NCBI GenBank assembly: GCA_945643635.1
Contig: CALZFC010000090.1
Location: 759,501 to 823,500 of the forward strand
Reading direction: 5' to 3'
DNA length: 64,000 nucleotides
Source of the DNA: Allodiplogaster sudhausi
Lineage: Eukaryota; Nematoda; Chromadorea; Rhabditida; Diplogasteridae
Below are positions 1-11,716 of this stretch, in pieces. Each line of letters opens with the position of its first letter. Within the stretch, counting starts at the first letter, position 1. A model generated the notes under the pieces. That model saw only the letters and a list, made by a program, of their open reading frames with translations, was not told where the DNA came from and did not search any database. The position numbers were made by a program, and so were the translations under genes.

Positions 1-1
1 A

Positions 2-118
2 TTCGAGAGGATTCCGAATGAGGACGAGTTGTTCTCTGGGGTGTGGCATTTTCCAGAGAATTCGGACAGATCTCATTGTCAGAACAACATTTCGAAAGGG
101 ACAACTCCTTAGTGTTAC
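2..118 (+). CDS. C-terminal fragment of an unrecognised gene
   Basis: A reading frame open from the first bases of the window runs 38 codons to a TAG at about 116-118. It is polar and has codon use like the neighbouring genes (for example the stretch ELFSGVWHFPENSD). Its start lies outside the window. I do not recognise the family. A longer overlapping frame from base 18 exists but looks less coding. This could be the last exon of a gene entering from the left, or chance. Confidence 0.3.
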
Positions 119-605
119 GGAATGGACCGTCTATTTGCCGCAGGTATCCTCCTACAAAAATATGCTTATTTCGTGGAAAGTTCGAAACTTTGTGAAGGAA
201 AAGGCATCTCTTTTTTTTGCTATACTGCCGCGAGCCAAAATTGTAGTTTTCTTGGTGAAAAGGCGCTGTGACCGTTGAAGGACTGAAGGAAAGAGCTGAT
301 GTATTTCTTCAATTTAATATTTCACACATTCCTTCGACACAAGAGAATTTTTTTTGTAAAATTGCGGACTGGCGTTATATGTACTAAATACTTTCGTTTT
401 ACTTCGCTCACGCGTCATGCGGTTGTTGATGTATGTATGTATGTACAGTAAGGAATTTTTATGTGCGTACGCACAATTCTATTTCATACCTAATTTGACA
501 AAAATTTGAGCTTTTCATTCATCAATACCTAGTAAGAGATCAGTACCCTCATACTATTAATTAACGGCCTTCGCACAGCGACATCTTATTCTGCTCTTCT
601 TTCAG
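119..605. other. Intergenic, no gene seen
   Basis: A/T-rich spacer. Its right end carries a pyrimidine-rich tract ending in CAG immediately before the ATG at 606, which fits a trans-splice acceptor for the next gene. Confidence 0.4.
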
Positions 606-2006
606 ATGATCTATCGCCCCTTTATTCTTGCTCCTCTCCTATTGTTGGCAAATGAGATGTTTCCAGTCGGCTGCTTAAGTTGCTATTCATGGAACACCTA
701 TGAGAAAAACTCGCAGTTAGCCCGTTACATTTCCTTCCCCTTCTCCAAGGATTTCTTATTCCCTCACCTACTCAATTCTTAAGCAGTTACTAATCGCTAG
801 ATCACTTACAGGCCAGACACGTGCTGTGGCGACACTTGCTTCCTAGAATCCCTCAAAATCAACGCCAACAAAACCTCCACAATACTAGTGTGCTTCTCTT
901 TATTTTCAACAGAAAACTTTAAAATGACTGATGCTAGAAGCAAGGGTTTGAGAAAGAGATTTAGGCGCTGAAATATGTATGTAGCGTTGAGAAACACATT
1001 TAAATTATTCATACTTCTTCATTTTCTGCACTGATTCCCTTTGTTGCTTGAAGCGCTGCTTGTCCGGCACAATGCTCGAGTCGTTCAACGGCTGCTACAG
1101 CAGCGACTCTCATATGATGTGCTTTTGCAAGTTGGGCAGTCTTTTCTACATTCATCATTGTTCTTATTAAGATGTAAGTTAATTAGCGTAATCTTGATTT
1201 AATTGCTCCAGTGAGTCAATGTGCAATGATTACGACGACACGGTTCATCTCGAGAAGGAGGGCAATCTGACATGCACGGTCACTGAGGCTGGCGGCAACA
1301 TCTCATTGGTTAGTGAAGTCATCAAATTTTATATTTTGCAGCCTTTTCGAGGACGCGTGCTACGTGCAGCGCCTGCCGTACATGATGACGGAATGGGATC
1401 TGCATTGTCGCTGCAAGAACGTACGATCTCAATTTATTGTTGCGAAATGAATACGATCATGCTCAGTTTCAAAGTTGCAGGCCGACCGCTGCTCAGATAA
1501 GATTCTCACCACTTCGACTTTAACGCTAGCCGACCTATCAAGTGTAATGAAAGCACCTCAAGTGGAGTTAACGATATCTGCAAGGTTCTCAGAGATTCCC
1601 GGATTGATCATAATTTGTAGAAAAAAATACATTAGGCATTTACCTTTAATTCCCATTACATTTCAGGGAACGCATTGCTACAGCGTAGACGACGGGGATC
1701 TATTGCTTGGTTGTCTTGTTACTCTCGACGACTATGAATTAGCGGTATTCATACTTGTTAGATTCACAAGTCCCTATCCTGTCAATATCCTCTTTCAAAG
1801 TGAAAATGTCGCCATGTGTCAGGTATACAATAGGCGAAGTAATCTACTACGTGTGCGCGGGTGACTTCTGCAACGCGAACGCGGAAGTCTCGCGTGCTTC
1901 TCTCTGCGCGGCTGGCGTGGCTGATGCCGCCCCCGAGTGCGCGCCAAACAAGAATGCCTCCCAACCGAACGAGTGGATTGTTGGCAGAGCTAATTTCGCC
2001 GTTTAA
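606..2006 (+). CDS. Secreted cysteine-rich protein with ET/Ly6-like modules (copy A)
   Basis: A multi-exon gene of unknown role whose product is probably secreted. The start at 606 follows a CAG acceptor directly, so trans-splicing there would leave no 5' UTR. Exon 1 (606-715) encodes a hydrophobic leader followed by CLSCYSW. Further exons, supported by phase and by the paralogue at 12.9-15.1 kb, are 812-887 (TCCGDTCF), 1054-1130 (GCYSSDSHMMCFC), 1212-1308 (ESMCND, GNLTC), about 1342-1420 (DACYVQ, DLHCRCKN), about 1480-1540 (DRCSDK), about 1665-1733 (HCYSVDDG, GC) and about 1765-2006, which ends with YYVCAGDFCN, CAAGV and stop TAA. Repeated CxC and CxxDxCN patterns are typical of small three-finger or ET-type nematode modules. 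The junction between the fourth and fifth exons has unresolved phase. Family naming is by cysteine pattern only; gene reality is well supported by conservation with copy B. Confidence 0.72.
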
Positions 2007-2850
2007 AATTGCTTCAACAATTTGAAGATTGATAAATACATTAACTTAGAAAAAAAAACTAATTATTCGTAAAAAGATCTACAAACATATTTATTTAGGC
2101 TATTTTTCCAACGTCGCCTGTTGGGGAACATGAAGAAAATGGACTTCTTTCTCCCTTCGCAGTCTTATATCTCTATACTTTAATCGCAATATTCTGCGCT
2201 TGGTAGTGCAGCAGCATATGGAATGCTCAGTTTCCATGACGATAATTCCGTCCACTCGTCATCATTTCTTTATCCTGTTACGTTTGAATAAATATCCAAT
2301 AATATTCTATGCTTTAAATTTACATTACTCCTATGATTTTGTCATCTTTTTAGTCTTAAACTATCGTTTCGAATAGATAAATGTATGTTTCTACATTCTT
2401 GAATGACAGATTCTCAGCTTTCTTAAATAATTCCAACAGAGAGAGATGCAAAAACTAAATATTATATATTGCGATTCTATCAGGATCCAGTTTACATATT
2501 TGTTTGCGTACACCAATGTTCCTTATTGACTTGTTTAATCGGCCTGTGAGTTTTCTTAGAAGATATATATTGAATAAAATTACTTATAAATGACTTTGCT
2601 CACCGTAAATTTTCTTTATTTTTGGCTTTTCAACCCACGGTTGTGAGTTTCAATCATGCATGAAAAAATCGGAAGACGTTAAAAAAATGTTGAATACGCC
2701 ATTTTTATTATTACTTTACTATGTCTAATATTGTAGGTATATACATATATACCTACTTCAAACTATTGCACCAAGATCTATGTACATATGTTAATAGAAA
2801 AGTCAATTAATAATACAGAACAGATGGTAGCTTTTCGATCGCCATCAAAC
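2007..2850. other. A/T-rich intergenic spacer
   Basis: No coding exon recognised. Short TATG and TA runs are present. It separates the two same-strand cysteine-rich genes. Confidence 0.4.
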
Positions 2851-2859
2851 AGATTCGCA

Positions 2860-3684
2860 GAAATAAATCATGAATTTGCTCTGAGTGTTTTGCGAAAATA
2901 TTATTTTGACACTTGCGATTGCACCAATTACAAATTCATTTTCTTCCTCATGCACGATACACAGAGAAATACGAGGAAATATCTATATGTATGTATGTAT
3001 ATGTATGCACGAATATCATATATATTCGTATGGCATAGATTTTACCAGAGTGTAAACATTCAAGTGGTGAAACCGTGCGTTGTACACTACAACTTACATT
3101 GGCTTAAAAAAATTTCTGCATTCGCCGATTTGCGAAACGAAAAGAGCAACCTTCTGTTTGCGTTGCAAGTGCTTTTTATGGTTCAAGTGCGTCAAAACGA
3201 CAAACTCATGGTAAACCATTATTTTTCTGGCTTTTAATTCTTTGCTAAAAGAACATGTTAAATATGGAAACGCTGGTTGGTCTGCACGGTTTTGTCATTA
3301 GAGAGATCTCATGACATTTAGCTGAAAAAGATTTATAATACAAGCGAGCGTGCTATGTTTGGAACATAATTGTAGTTGAAATCTCGCATTACTCTAGCTC
3401 TAGCACGATGTTGCCTGCGAAAGAGCACGAAATTATGTGAGTGTCTGACGAAAGGGGTTATTTATTAATTTTTAATTGTTTTATAAATTGCAGGCTGCCC
3501 ACTGCGCACATTCGATCCTCTCATCGTCGGTGACGATGGCAAGCATGACATGAAACGAGAGTTTCGACGGTGTCCTTCGGCGTCCTCGTTTTTTATGAGT
3601 ATGGCGCTGTACGTGTGCGCGTGCGATTTCTGCAACTCGGACACGGAAGATCATGTTCTCGAACCCATTCGAATCGCCGGATAA
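2860..3684 (+). pseudogene. Second ET/Ly6-like gene (copy A2), partial or degraded
   Basis: Two exons match the family in copies A and B. One near 2865-2935 reads LRKYYFDTCDCTNY, aligning with the NLHCFCSN exon of copy B. The terminal exon, about 3493-3684 after a TTGCAG acceptor, contains LYVCACDFCNSDTED and ends in TAA at 3682-3684, aligning with YFVCASDLCN and YYVCAGDFCN of the other copies. I could not find a leader exon or the full set of middle exons, so this is either a diverged gene whose exons I missed or a decaying copy. The 6-kb transposon sits about 120 bp downstream of its stop. Confidence 0.5.
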
Positions 3685-3809
3685 CCTCCGCGCGGATCTG
3701 CAGTTGTTGAAGTTGCACTTCACTTTCTACAGCACGCGCGATGGAAAAGACCCTTGGAATGCAGAAGAAGCATGTAATTGTCAATATTACCTATTCATGT
3801 TGTATTTAA

Positions 3810-4943
3810 GAGAGCCAATCTGAGAGATTCGACCAGGGCTCTATGTAAGGCATGTCGGGAACAAAATTATTTTTTGATTTTCTTTTCTTTCTAAAGGCTT
3901 ATGAGGCATCCTAAAAAGACCTCAAAAACATTTTTTCCAAAAATTTTTTTCTTCAGTTTACCATGGAAATGCACCGAAAACCCAAAAAAATTCAAATGAC
4001 CATAACTTTGTTCGTTTTAAACATATCTTTATTTTGAATTGCTTATTCGATTCAGAGTTGAAAGGCGCATAAAAAAGGTCCTAATGACTTTTTGCAAAAA
4101 AATTTATTAAAGGCCTCATTTTGGCATTTTAACATTTCGAGTGGTGCGTTTGAGGCATAAAAACCCCCCCATGTTAAAAAACTGAAGACGCCACGTAAAA
4201 GAGCGTCCTTTTTTACCCCTATTTAGATGCCTTTGAATAAAAAACTCCGATACACCTGTTTCAATATTTTGACATGAAGTTTGCCACCCACGATTGGCCA
4301 TGTTTATAAAAATGGCAATAACTCGTTTCAACGTCAACATTTTCGAACGATCATTATACTGTTCGATTCGTCTCTTCATTCTACAAAAGAACGTTCCGTG
4401 ATATTTCTCTCATCATGAGTCGTTTTACGACTTTTTCAACAAAAACTGTTTTTAGACACTCTGCTGGCCATGGTTAACTGCATTTATGGAACATTTAGTG
4501 GTCCCATGTTAAGCAAGTGAAGGTTGTATCTGAAAGAGCATAGTTTTTTACTTCTAAAATGATGTTTGTCTTTTGGAATTTCCGACACACATCCTTTGAT
4601 ATTTCAGCCTGAACCTTGCCACCACGACGCGTGCGAAATACTGGAAAGGACACAAACACACTTTGCGTGCCTAATTTTGAGAATTTGAAGATTTCAATCC
4701 TATTTTTCAATGCACTATAACCTTTTATCGATACAAATAACATTATGTGCAAACAGTAATCAAATTTTACTTCTCAGTCGAACAAAAAAAATTTCCAATA
4801 ACTGCTAAAAATTCAAGTCTGAAGCTCACTTTTTGCTACTTCCTTATAAATAGCTATGCCATTGAAAAGTGCGCTTGAGTATTTCCTATTCCTGAGCATT
4901 TTTGACGAAAGAAAGATAAAGTTGTTCAATAATCTTAGAAAAG
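3810..4943 (+). repeat. Left terminal inverted repeat of the TTAA transposon
   Basis: This 1.13-kb arm is the reverse complement of 8697-9820. It carries, in inverted form, the subrepeat motif described for the right arm, and two open frames of 85 and 87 codons on the minus strand (4495-4752 and 4116-4379) whose translations are identical to those in the other arm. The outer 45 bases differ from the right arm by an 11-base length change. Confidence 0.88.
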
Positions 4944-5287
4944 GGAAATGAAGCTAGCGCCAAGTTTGCCCTACTTTCGTCGGTATCTTCAGCCGGTGAG
5001 AAGAATAGCTTTGACCTGTTTTTTTGAGCGTTCATCTCGCTGTTAGCCTCAAAAAAGCGTTCTTCACCGCCCTTCATTCACTTTTCATTACTCAGGAACT
5101 GTTTGCAATCATAGAAAAGGGAAATGAATCCAGCCCCAAGTTTGGCCTACTTTCGTCGGTATCTTCAGCCGGTGAGAAAAATAGCTTTGACCTGTTTTTT
5201 AGAGCGTTCGTCTCGCTGTTAGCCTCAAAAAACCGTTCTTCACCGCCCTTCATTCACTCTTCATTACTCAGGAACTGTTTGCAAATC
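4936..5287. repeat. 176-bp tandem duplication inside the TTAA transposon
   Basis: Two adjacent copies begin with TAGAAAAGGGAAATGA, at 4936 and 5112, and end near CTGTTTGCAA. They differ at roughly ten positions. The first copy overlaps the inner end of the left inverted repeat by a few bases. No protein-coding role is evident. Confidence 0.85.
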
Positions 5288-5564
5288 CACAGTTCTTTCA
5301 TTTTCAGCAGAATTTCATTTTGTTGCTAGAAGAAAACTAGCTGTAGATTTTTTGTTAAATAGAAGATATTCCCGTTACTGTACATACATATGTTTCACTC
5401 TTATAAACTGTTTAGATGCCTCTTCGCTTTTTCATCTTCATCATTCTTATTCATGAATGGACAGCGGGCGTCGAGATTCCTACTTTACTTCATCTAGAAG
5501 ATATCCTTCAAGGACACAGGTTTCCTTACAGTAATATTTTAAAATAATACGGCTTGTTTTGCAG

Positions 5565-8500
5565 ATTGAGCTTGACAACGAAGCACATTCCGGTCTCATC
5601 TGGATTCGAAACAAGCTCGTATATGAGAACGAGGTTTGTGATGCGGAAATGAGAACGAGGTCTGCAATGCTCTTGCATCAATCGCACTACCGTTTTAGAA
5701 GAGGAATCGAGGACGAGAATGAAGTGCCAAGAATTCCGGTGAAGCCTGAAGACGTCATCGGTGAAAAGAAATGCTACTTCTCATTATTACGTATGACGTC
5801 GTTGGAGGTGGAACCGCGACCAGCCGTATCTAGAGTGAGCACCGAATGCAAGGGAACTCTTCAAAAGTCAGTAAAAAATGTATAATATATGCAAGCTTTA
5901 ATAACGAAAATATAAAAATTTCAATAATATAAAAATTTGCAGAATGGTGGACCTCGTAGATGATTTTGCTCTGGAATCACATGGTACCGTGAACGTACTA
6001 GATCTGGTGCTCTCGCGCGGCGCAGGAGAATTTTTCTGGAATTACGATGATTATTCAGAGGTAAAAATTCGAGCAACTGCCGTTGTAAGCATAATTTGCT
6101 TAGATCGCGGGACTCGGCGAACGCTTCATCTGTGAGAGTCATTTCGATGAATTGTACACAAGTTGGGAGCGCAAGCCATACCAGCACTTGAAATGGAAGA
6201 CTGGAAAGAAAGCTTGTTCTATTGCTGGAAGGCCGTTCAAGACTCACGCAATAGCTCATCAACTGAGGACGAAGAAAGTGGTAGAGAAGGCAGAGGCCAT
6301 GGCAGTAATGAAGAAGGAGGGCCTTCTGCTACATGTTGGATTACGTTGGTTATTTGAATAATTTAGTTTCCTCAAGAATTGCGGATCACTGCGTGCGCCA
6401 CGCTCTATCTGACTCCATGGACGCCGCCTTCGCCGAACCATGCGACTACTATGTCGTGGGCGATGAAGATTTGTCACATCAACATGGGCTTATTTGCGAC
6501 AGATGCGAAAACCTCGGTGCTGTTCAAGGAGATCTAAGGGAGACCATCAACATGATGACAGAGACTGCGCAAGAGGAGGAGAAGACGATTGGAGGCACCC
6601 ATAGTTCAGAAAAGCGCAAGATGATGGAGGCATATGGGAGGGACATCTATGATATTGAGAAGAAGATCCAGAATCTGAAGCAGCACCAACTTCGCGTTGC
6701 TGTCAGTGAGAACGACCACAAAGAGATCGTCGAGGGTCTTCAGGTGTGCGAAAATATTTGTACATATTTTTATCGTAACAGATTCTTTTGATTATTTTAT
6801 TGATCATGTTTATCAGCCTGTCTTCTTTTTTTAGGAGAATGAATGCTTGATTACCCAAGATTGGGCTATGAAATGGCTGCCCGAAGCAACCCGTGAGAAG
6901 ACCACGGATTTTTTTGGAAAGAGGGGGATAAGTTGGCATTTGTCGCATGTAATTGCCAATGTTTCTGGATCTTTGAAGCAGCATACTTTTGTTCACATCA
7001 TGAAGAGCGACCTGCAGGTATTTCGAGTTTACCTGTCATTTGGGTAAATATTTATTATATGTGTAAATGGAGTCAACTGTTGCAACAATTGAAGGATTCG
7101 GTCGCAGTGACAGCAATCATGAATCACACCGTGGCAGAACTTAGGAAGTCAGATATAAGGAACATTATATACCGCTCAGATCAGGCTGGTAAGACAAAAT
7201 AATTCATTGAATAATTCACTAACCAACATTTTAATGGAATATGTTACAGGCTGTTACAAAAGCAGCGCAACGCTTTCTACGGTCGTGCATATATCCAAGT
7301 TCACCAATACTCGCATCGCCAAATACGCCTTCTCCGAGGCGCAGGCCGGGAAGAGTGCCTGCGATAGAATGGCGGCCGTGGTCAAGAGGAAAGTGCACGA
7401 CTTCGTTGATAGCGGAGGAAATGCCAGGAGTGCTGATGAGTTCTATGATGGAATTCTGTGGGGAAAGCTATTAAACGGACTCTCAGTCCACCTTGCGCAT
7501 GTTGAAGACGGCAAGCTGAGCGCTTCATCATTGCCAGGAATTTCCCAGCTGAACACCTTCATCTTCGAAAAGGACGGCATCAGAGTTCATCGACATTCGC
7601 GGATTGGACAAGGGAAACTGGTCAAGTACGACTCTCTTCAGCAGAATCATGGTTATATTATCATTGACAAAGAAGGCGGATCTAATCATGGCCAAGACTC
7701 TAATCCCTTTTGGGCTGACATTGGTAGCCGAGGACATCAAGTAAGCAAACCGGAAGCGGCAAATACAGGACTGGAACACGAGAACGAAGAACCCTGCATG
7801 ATTCCTGAAGATTCCGAACTTTGCATTGACGAGACGAGGTTTCTCTTTCAATGTCCAGAAGAAACATGTGGTGCCGAGTTCATCGAGGAGAAGAACCTGG
7901 AGAAGCATATTCTAATTGAAAAGCATAAAAGAAGGGCAGAAAGGGTAACTCTCCGCGATAACAGCTTACTCTTGTTCGCAGACGGCCTTGAAGGGCCATT
8001 GAAACATAGGATCTTCAGCGGAGTTGATGATGCCCTCGAGACGCTCGGCGATGACAACTACAATGGCAAAATTGCTAACAGAGGTTGGGCCCTGAAAGAG
8101 AAGAAACGGAACGAGAGGCTTCCTCAGAGGTCTAAACAATGGGCGTCTGACCAATTCGACGAAGGCATTAGAACAGGAGTAAAGGTTGATCCACGCGAGG
8201 CGCATACAAGAATGAAGAACCAACGAGACGCGGCCACTGGCAAGCTGAGCTTTGGGACGGATGAAGTCCTCACTGTGCAGCAGTTGGCGTCAATTTTCAG
8301 TAGATTGTCTTCAGCGAATAAGAAGTCGCGCGGTTTCGCCGATCCTACACCACCTGCTCGGAAGAAAACCAAGACAACAGATCCCATTGATGAAATGTAC
8401 GAGGAAGAAGGTGACGTGGAGCTGGAATTCGAGACGGACCCTCAATGGGGAACGGACTTTGACACCTACAAACAGGCGGTTTTGAAGCTAAATGCCGCAG

Positions 8501-8565
8501 CACCTTCTGACGACGGCGAAGCAGAGGTCACATATGACGAATTAGAAAATCTACAATTCATGTGA
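5565..8565 (+). CDS. DDE/D transposase-like protein of the TTAA element
   Basis: Exons chain in phase: 5565-5866, 5943-6060, 6104 to about 6340, about 6372-6743, 6835-7017, 7095-7188 and 7250-8565 (TGA). The 5' end is uncertain; an exon at 5416-5530 does not join in frame. Order of regions: a Cys/His region (GERFICESHFDELYTSWE ... KKACSI), a coiled stretch ending at 6743, then a likely catalytic core with first acidic residue in DWAMKWLP (about 6859), FFGKRGISWH and TFVHI, second in SDQAG-CYK (about 7176, split by an intron), third probably in KSACDR (about 7360). A C2H2 finger lies at about 7850-7925, and the tail has GWALK, GIRTGVKVDPREAH and QQLASIFSRL. From family memory, this motif order recurs in transposon-encoded proteins of cnidarians, fish and arthropods. 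The 6340/6372 joint needs either an implausibly short intron or a 1-nt frameshift, so this copy may be inactive. Confidence 0.75.
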
Positions 8566-8696
8566 GGAACACCATTTATGATTGGAATGCTGAACGATAA
8601 ATTTGAAATTACTCTTCTCGCTAAACACTTGAGCTAAATACATGCATTTTAAAAAGAAGTTTCGAAAATCTTGATTTTGTCAAGCTATTTTATGTC

Positions 8697-9820
8697 TTTT
8701 TTCTAAGATTATTGAACAACTTTATCTTTCTTTCGTCAAAAATGCTCAGGAATAGGAAATACTCAAGCGCACTTTTCAATGGCATAGCGATTTATAAGGA
8801 AGTAGCAAAAAGTGAGCTTCAGACTTGAATTTTTAGCAGTTATTGGAAATTTTTTTTGTTCGACTGAGAAGTAAAATTTGATTACTGTTTGCACATAATG
8901 TTATTTGTATCGATAAAAGGTTATAGTGCATTGAAAAATAGGATTGAAATCTTCAAATTCTCAAAATTAGGCACGCAAAGTGTGTTTGTGTCCTTTCCAG
9001 TATTTCGCACGCGTCGTGGTGGCAAGGTTCAGGCTGAAATATCAAAGGATGTGTGTCGGAAATTCCAAAAGACAAACATCATTTTAGAAGTAAAAAACTA
9101 TGCTCTTTCAGATACAACCTTCACTTGCTTAACATGGGACCACTAAATGTTCCATAAATGCAGTTAACCATGGCCAGCAGAGTGTCTAAAAACAGTTTTT
9201 GTTGAAAAAGTCGTAAAACGACTCATGATGAGAGAAATATCACGGAACGTTCTTTTGTAGAATGAAGAGACGAATCGAACAGTATAATGATCGTTCGAAA
9301 ATGTTGACGTTGAAACGAGTTATTGCCATTTTTATAAACATGGCCAATCGTGGGTGGCAAACTTCATGTCAAAATATTGAAACAGGTGTATCGGAGTTTT
9401 TTATTCAAAGGCATCTAAATAGGGGTAAAAAAGGACGCTCTTTTACGTGGCGTCTTCAGTTTTTTAACATGGGGGGGTTTTTATGCCTCAAACGCACCAC
9501 TCGAAATGTTAAAATGCCAAAATGAGGCCTTTAATAAATTTTTTTGCAAAAAGTCATTAGGACCTTTTTTATGCGCCTTTCAACTCTCAATCGAATAAGC
9601 AATTCAAAATAAAGATATGTTTAAAACGAACAAAGTTATGGTCATTTGAATTTTTTTGGGTTTTCGGTGCATTTCCATGGTAAACTGAAGAAAAAAATTT
9701 TTGGAAAAAATGTTTTTGAGGTCTTTTTAGGATGCCTCATAAGCCTTTAGAAAGAAAAGAAAATCAAAAAATAATTTTGTTCCCGACATGCAACTGCTCG
9801 AGTCTCTCAGATTGGCTCTC
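8697..9820 (+). repeat. Right terminal inverted repeat of the TTAA transposon
   Basis: Reverse complement of 3810-4943. It contains at least four spaced copies of a motif close to RGTTATWGYCATT, at about 8838, 8919, 9315 and 9633, which may be transposase-binding subrepeats. Two open frames, 8889-9146 and 9262-9525, are also intact in the opposite arm. They have no recognisable domain. Confidence 0.88.
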
Positions 9821-9935
9821 TTAAGACAGACAATAGATGACACAAGAAACACTGGTAGTCTATAATCAAAGTGAAGATGAGGCTGAAATTGTATTTGTTT
9901 TTATATTAACAAGGTCCTCCAAATGTGAATTTTAG

Positions 9936-10260
9936 ATGGGCAGAACCATTTGGAGATCGGCCCGCGAGTTTCTCAAGATCGACACGTTCTCGAAATGTTT
10001 ATGTGGTTCGAAACCAACTGTGACACGGGCAAAGTCAGGGATTTTTCAGGCTATCTTTAATTTAAAAGTATTCAATTTAATAGCGACTAGAAATTCGTTA
10101 GATTTAGCTTAAATAAAAATTTTAAAGAATTCCTGTGATTGAGGTAGTCTTTCCTCGCGCCCTCTACATGGAAATGATAGAAGATGAGCGCATGATGCGT
10201 TGGTTCTGTGATTGCATTGCCGAGAACTCAAACTGCCGCGCCGGGTCAGACCATCGCTAG
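9936..10260 (+). pseudogene. Two exons of an unrecognised gene
   Basis: After a TTTTAG acceptor, 9936-10033 encodes HVLEMFMWFETNCDTGK before a GTCAGG donor. A second segment ending in TAG at 10258-10260 encodes DERMMRWFCDCIAENSNCR. The two segments resemble each other (acidic, WF, CxxxxxNC). No start exon was found between here and the transposon, so this may be the downstream part of a gene interrupted or left incomplete by rearrangement. Function unknown. Confidence 0.35.
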
Positions 10261-10922
10261 AGAATGGGTAGAAATTCAGCAATAGATACAATTGTACATA
10301 TGAATCTATTGTTGCATGACGGAAGCCGGTTGGTTTCAATTTTGTCTGACCGTGAGATATTCGCATTTGTTTTGTGTCAGATCTCATGGACGAGTTGGCT
10401 GGCTTCATAAAGCTCCAAAATTTTAAAACATTGAAATACGATGAAATATTTTAGTATCATATACTAATGGTAAATACGAAGTAATTATTTTCATTTGACG
10501 AGAGGAAATTGTCTGCAGCGCAGCTACCTTTGGTATGACAGGCTTGCTGAACCGGCGTTGGTCGCGTAGGCACTTGCCGTCGTGGTGGTATGCACCCCTC
10601 GTGGAGGCCATCGAAATCCGCCTCGAGATAGCTCTCGCCAATCCACCGGTGCCTTTCGTACTCCCAACGATTACTCTCAAAAATTCAAGCTCATACAGCG
10701 AGTAATTTGAATGAATGAATTTATTACGGTATCACAAGTAATACACGTGGTAAACAATTAATAATAATAGCAATGGTAATATGCAAACCTATATTTGATT
10801 GTTAAGAAATTCTTGGAAAAGCTTAAACAACTTTTTACTTTAAAAAAATTAAATTGCGCTGTAATTTAGCCTCTACATGTCCAGCACTGCACATGCGTGG
10901 GGTGGTGCAAATATCTCATCAG
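10261..10922. other. Mostly non-coding spacer
   Basis: A stretch at 10500-10680 is G/C-richer and open on the minus strand in two frames, without recognisable motifs or matching splice phases. I do not call a gene in it. Confidence 0.3.
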
Positions 10923-11716
10923 GTACTCCGTAGTGATCGTCTCTCTGCTCTCGCGTTTCTTGACCGCCATATCATTTCGAAGGTATTCATAAAAATAAAT
11001 ATCTCTGAAATAAAAAGATTCTAATATAGTAAGAATAAATTCATATGTGAGTATTTTCCATAATTAATACCGTAATTGTGTCAAAAACTTGAGCGAGGTC
11101 TGGTGCGCTCTGTGATGCGTCTCAGCCTCGATCCGGACGCCGCCAGGTGCACGCTGTCTGGTAGCGTGGATTTTATCACGCGACTGCTTCAATGGGCACG
11201 CCACACAAACCCAGCAGATATGATGCATCTCTTCCTCGGCTGGGGTACGGTATGAGTTACTGTGGCATCTTTCATACCGACAAAGGGGTTTTCAGCTTAT
11301 GCACAAGTGCAATATAGGACTCTGCAAAAAGGCAATGTTTACACTGCTTTGAAACTCAGGAATGCTCGTCTCACTGATCTCCTTGACCACTCGCCCTCAT
11401 CCGGATGCCTCCATCGACCTGCCGCGTCATCTGCTCTCCAACTACTTCCGCCGCTTCCCCGAGTGGGCCGAAAAGGTGGTCGAGAAGTTTGGCGACGACC
11501 CTCACGCCTCTTCAGCCGTCCAACTCGCTCAGGAATTTACATCAGAGGAAGCTCACTTTTTTCTTTTCAAAATTTAACTTAATATCAGATATTATTAGCT
11601 TCCGATTTAAGCATAAAATGGAATTACGTGTTCATGTGTTTTGCTTCTTCTTTCTCTACATTATTGATTTGTTACAGCCGTTCCACGACGAAGGAGGCCG
11701 CCTACAGCTTTTATGA
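10923..11716 (+). CDS. Hypothetical protein, at least four exons
   Basis: Exons with good splice signals are 10923-10982 (LRSDRLSALAFLDRHIISK), about 11085-11248 (RSVMRLSLDPDAARC ... MMHLFLGWGT), about 11361-11533 (HLLSNYFRRFPEWAEKVVEK) and about 11679-11716 (PFHDEGGRLQLL, TGA at 11714-11716). The start exon was not identified; it may be one of the pieces at 9.9-10.3 kb, although a stop at 10260 argues against a simple join. Composition is that of a globular intracellular protein with arginine-rich helices. I do not recognise the family. Confidence 0.5.

Larger units (their letters stand above)
3810..9820 (+). mobile_element. TTAA-flanked DNA transposon with about 1.1 kb terminal inverted repeats
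   Basis: The sequence from 3810 reappears reverse-complemented ending at 9820, and both outer ends abut TTAA (3806-3809 and 9821-9824), which reads as a 4-bp target-site duplication. Both termini start GAGAGCCAATCTGAGAGA. The arms, about 3810-4943 and 8697-9820, show only scattered mismatches where compared, apart from about 11 extra bases near the left tip, so the copy is young. The interior (4944-8696) holds a 176-bp tandem duplication and one multi-exon gene on + encoding an RNase H-fold, DDE/D-type transposase-like protein with zinc-binding regions. TTAA targeting is known for piggyBac, Kolobok and Sola3. The protein does not look like piggyBac, so the superfamily is left open. Confidence 0.85.

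Noticed and set aside
3810..9820. piggyBac identity for the TTAA element
   Set aside because: The TTAA flanks fit, but the protein has no piggyBac-type catalytic motifs and the inverted repeats are far longer than usual.
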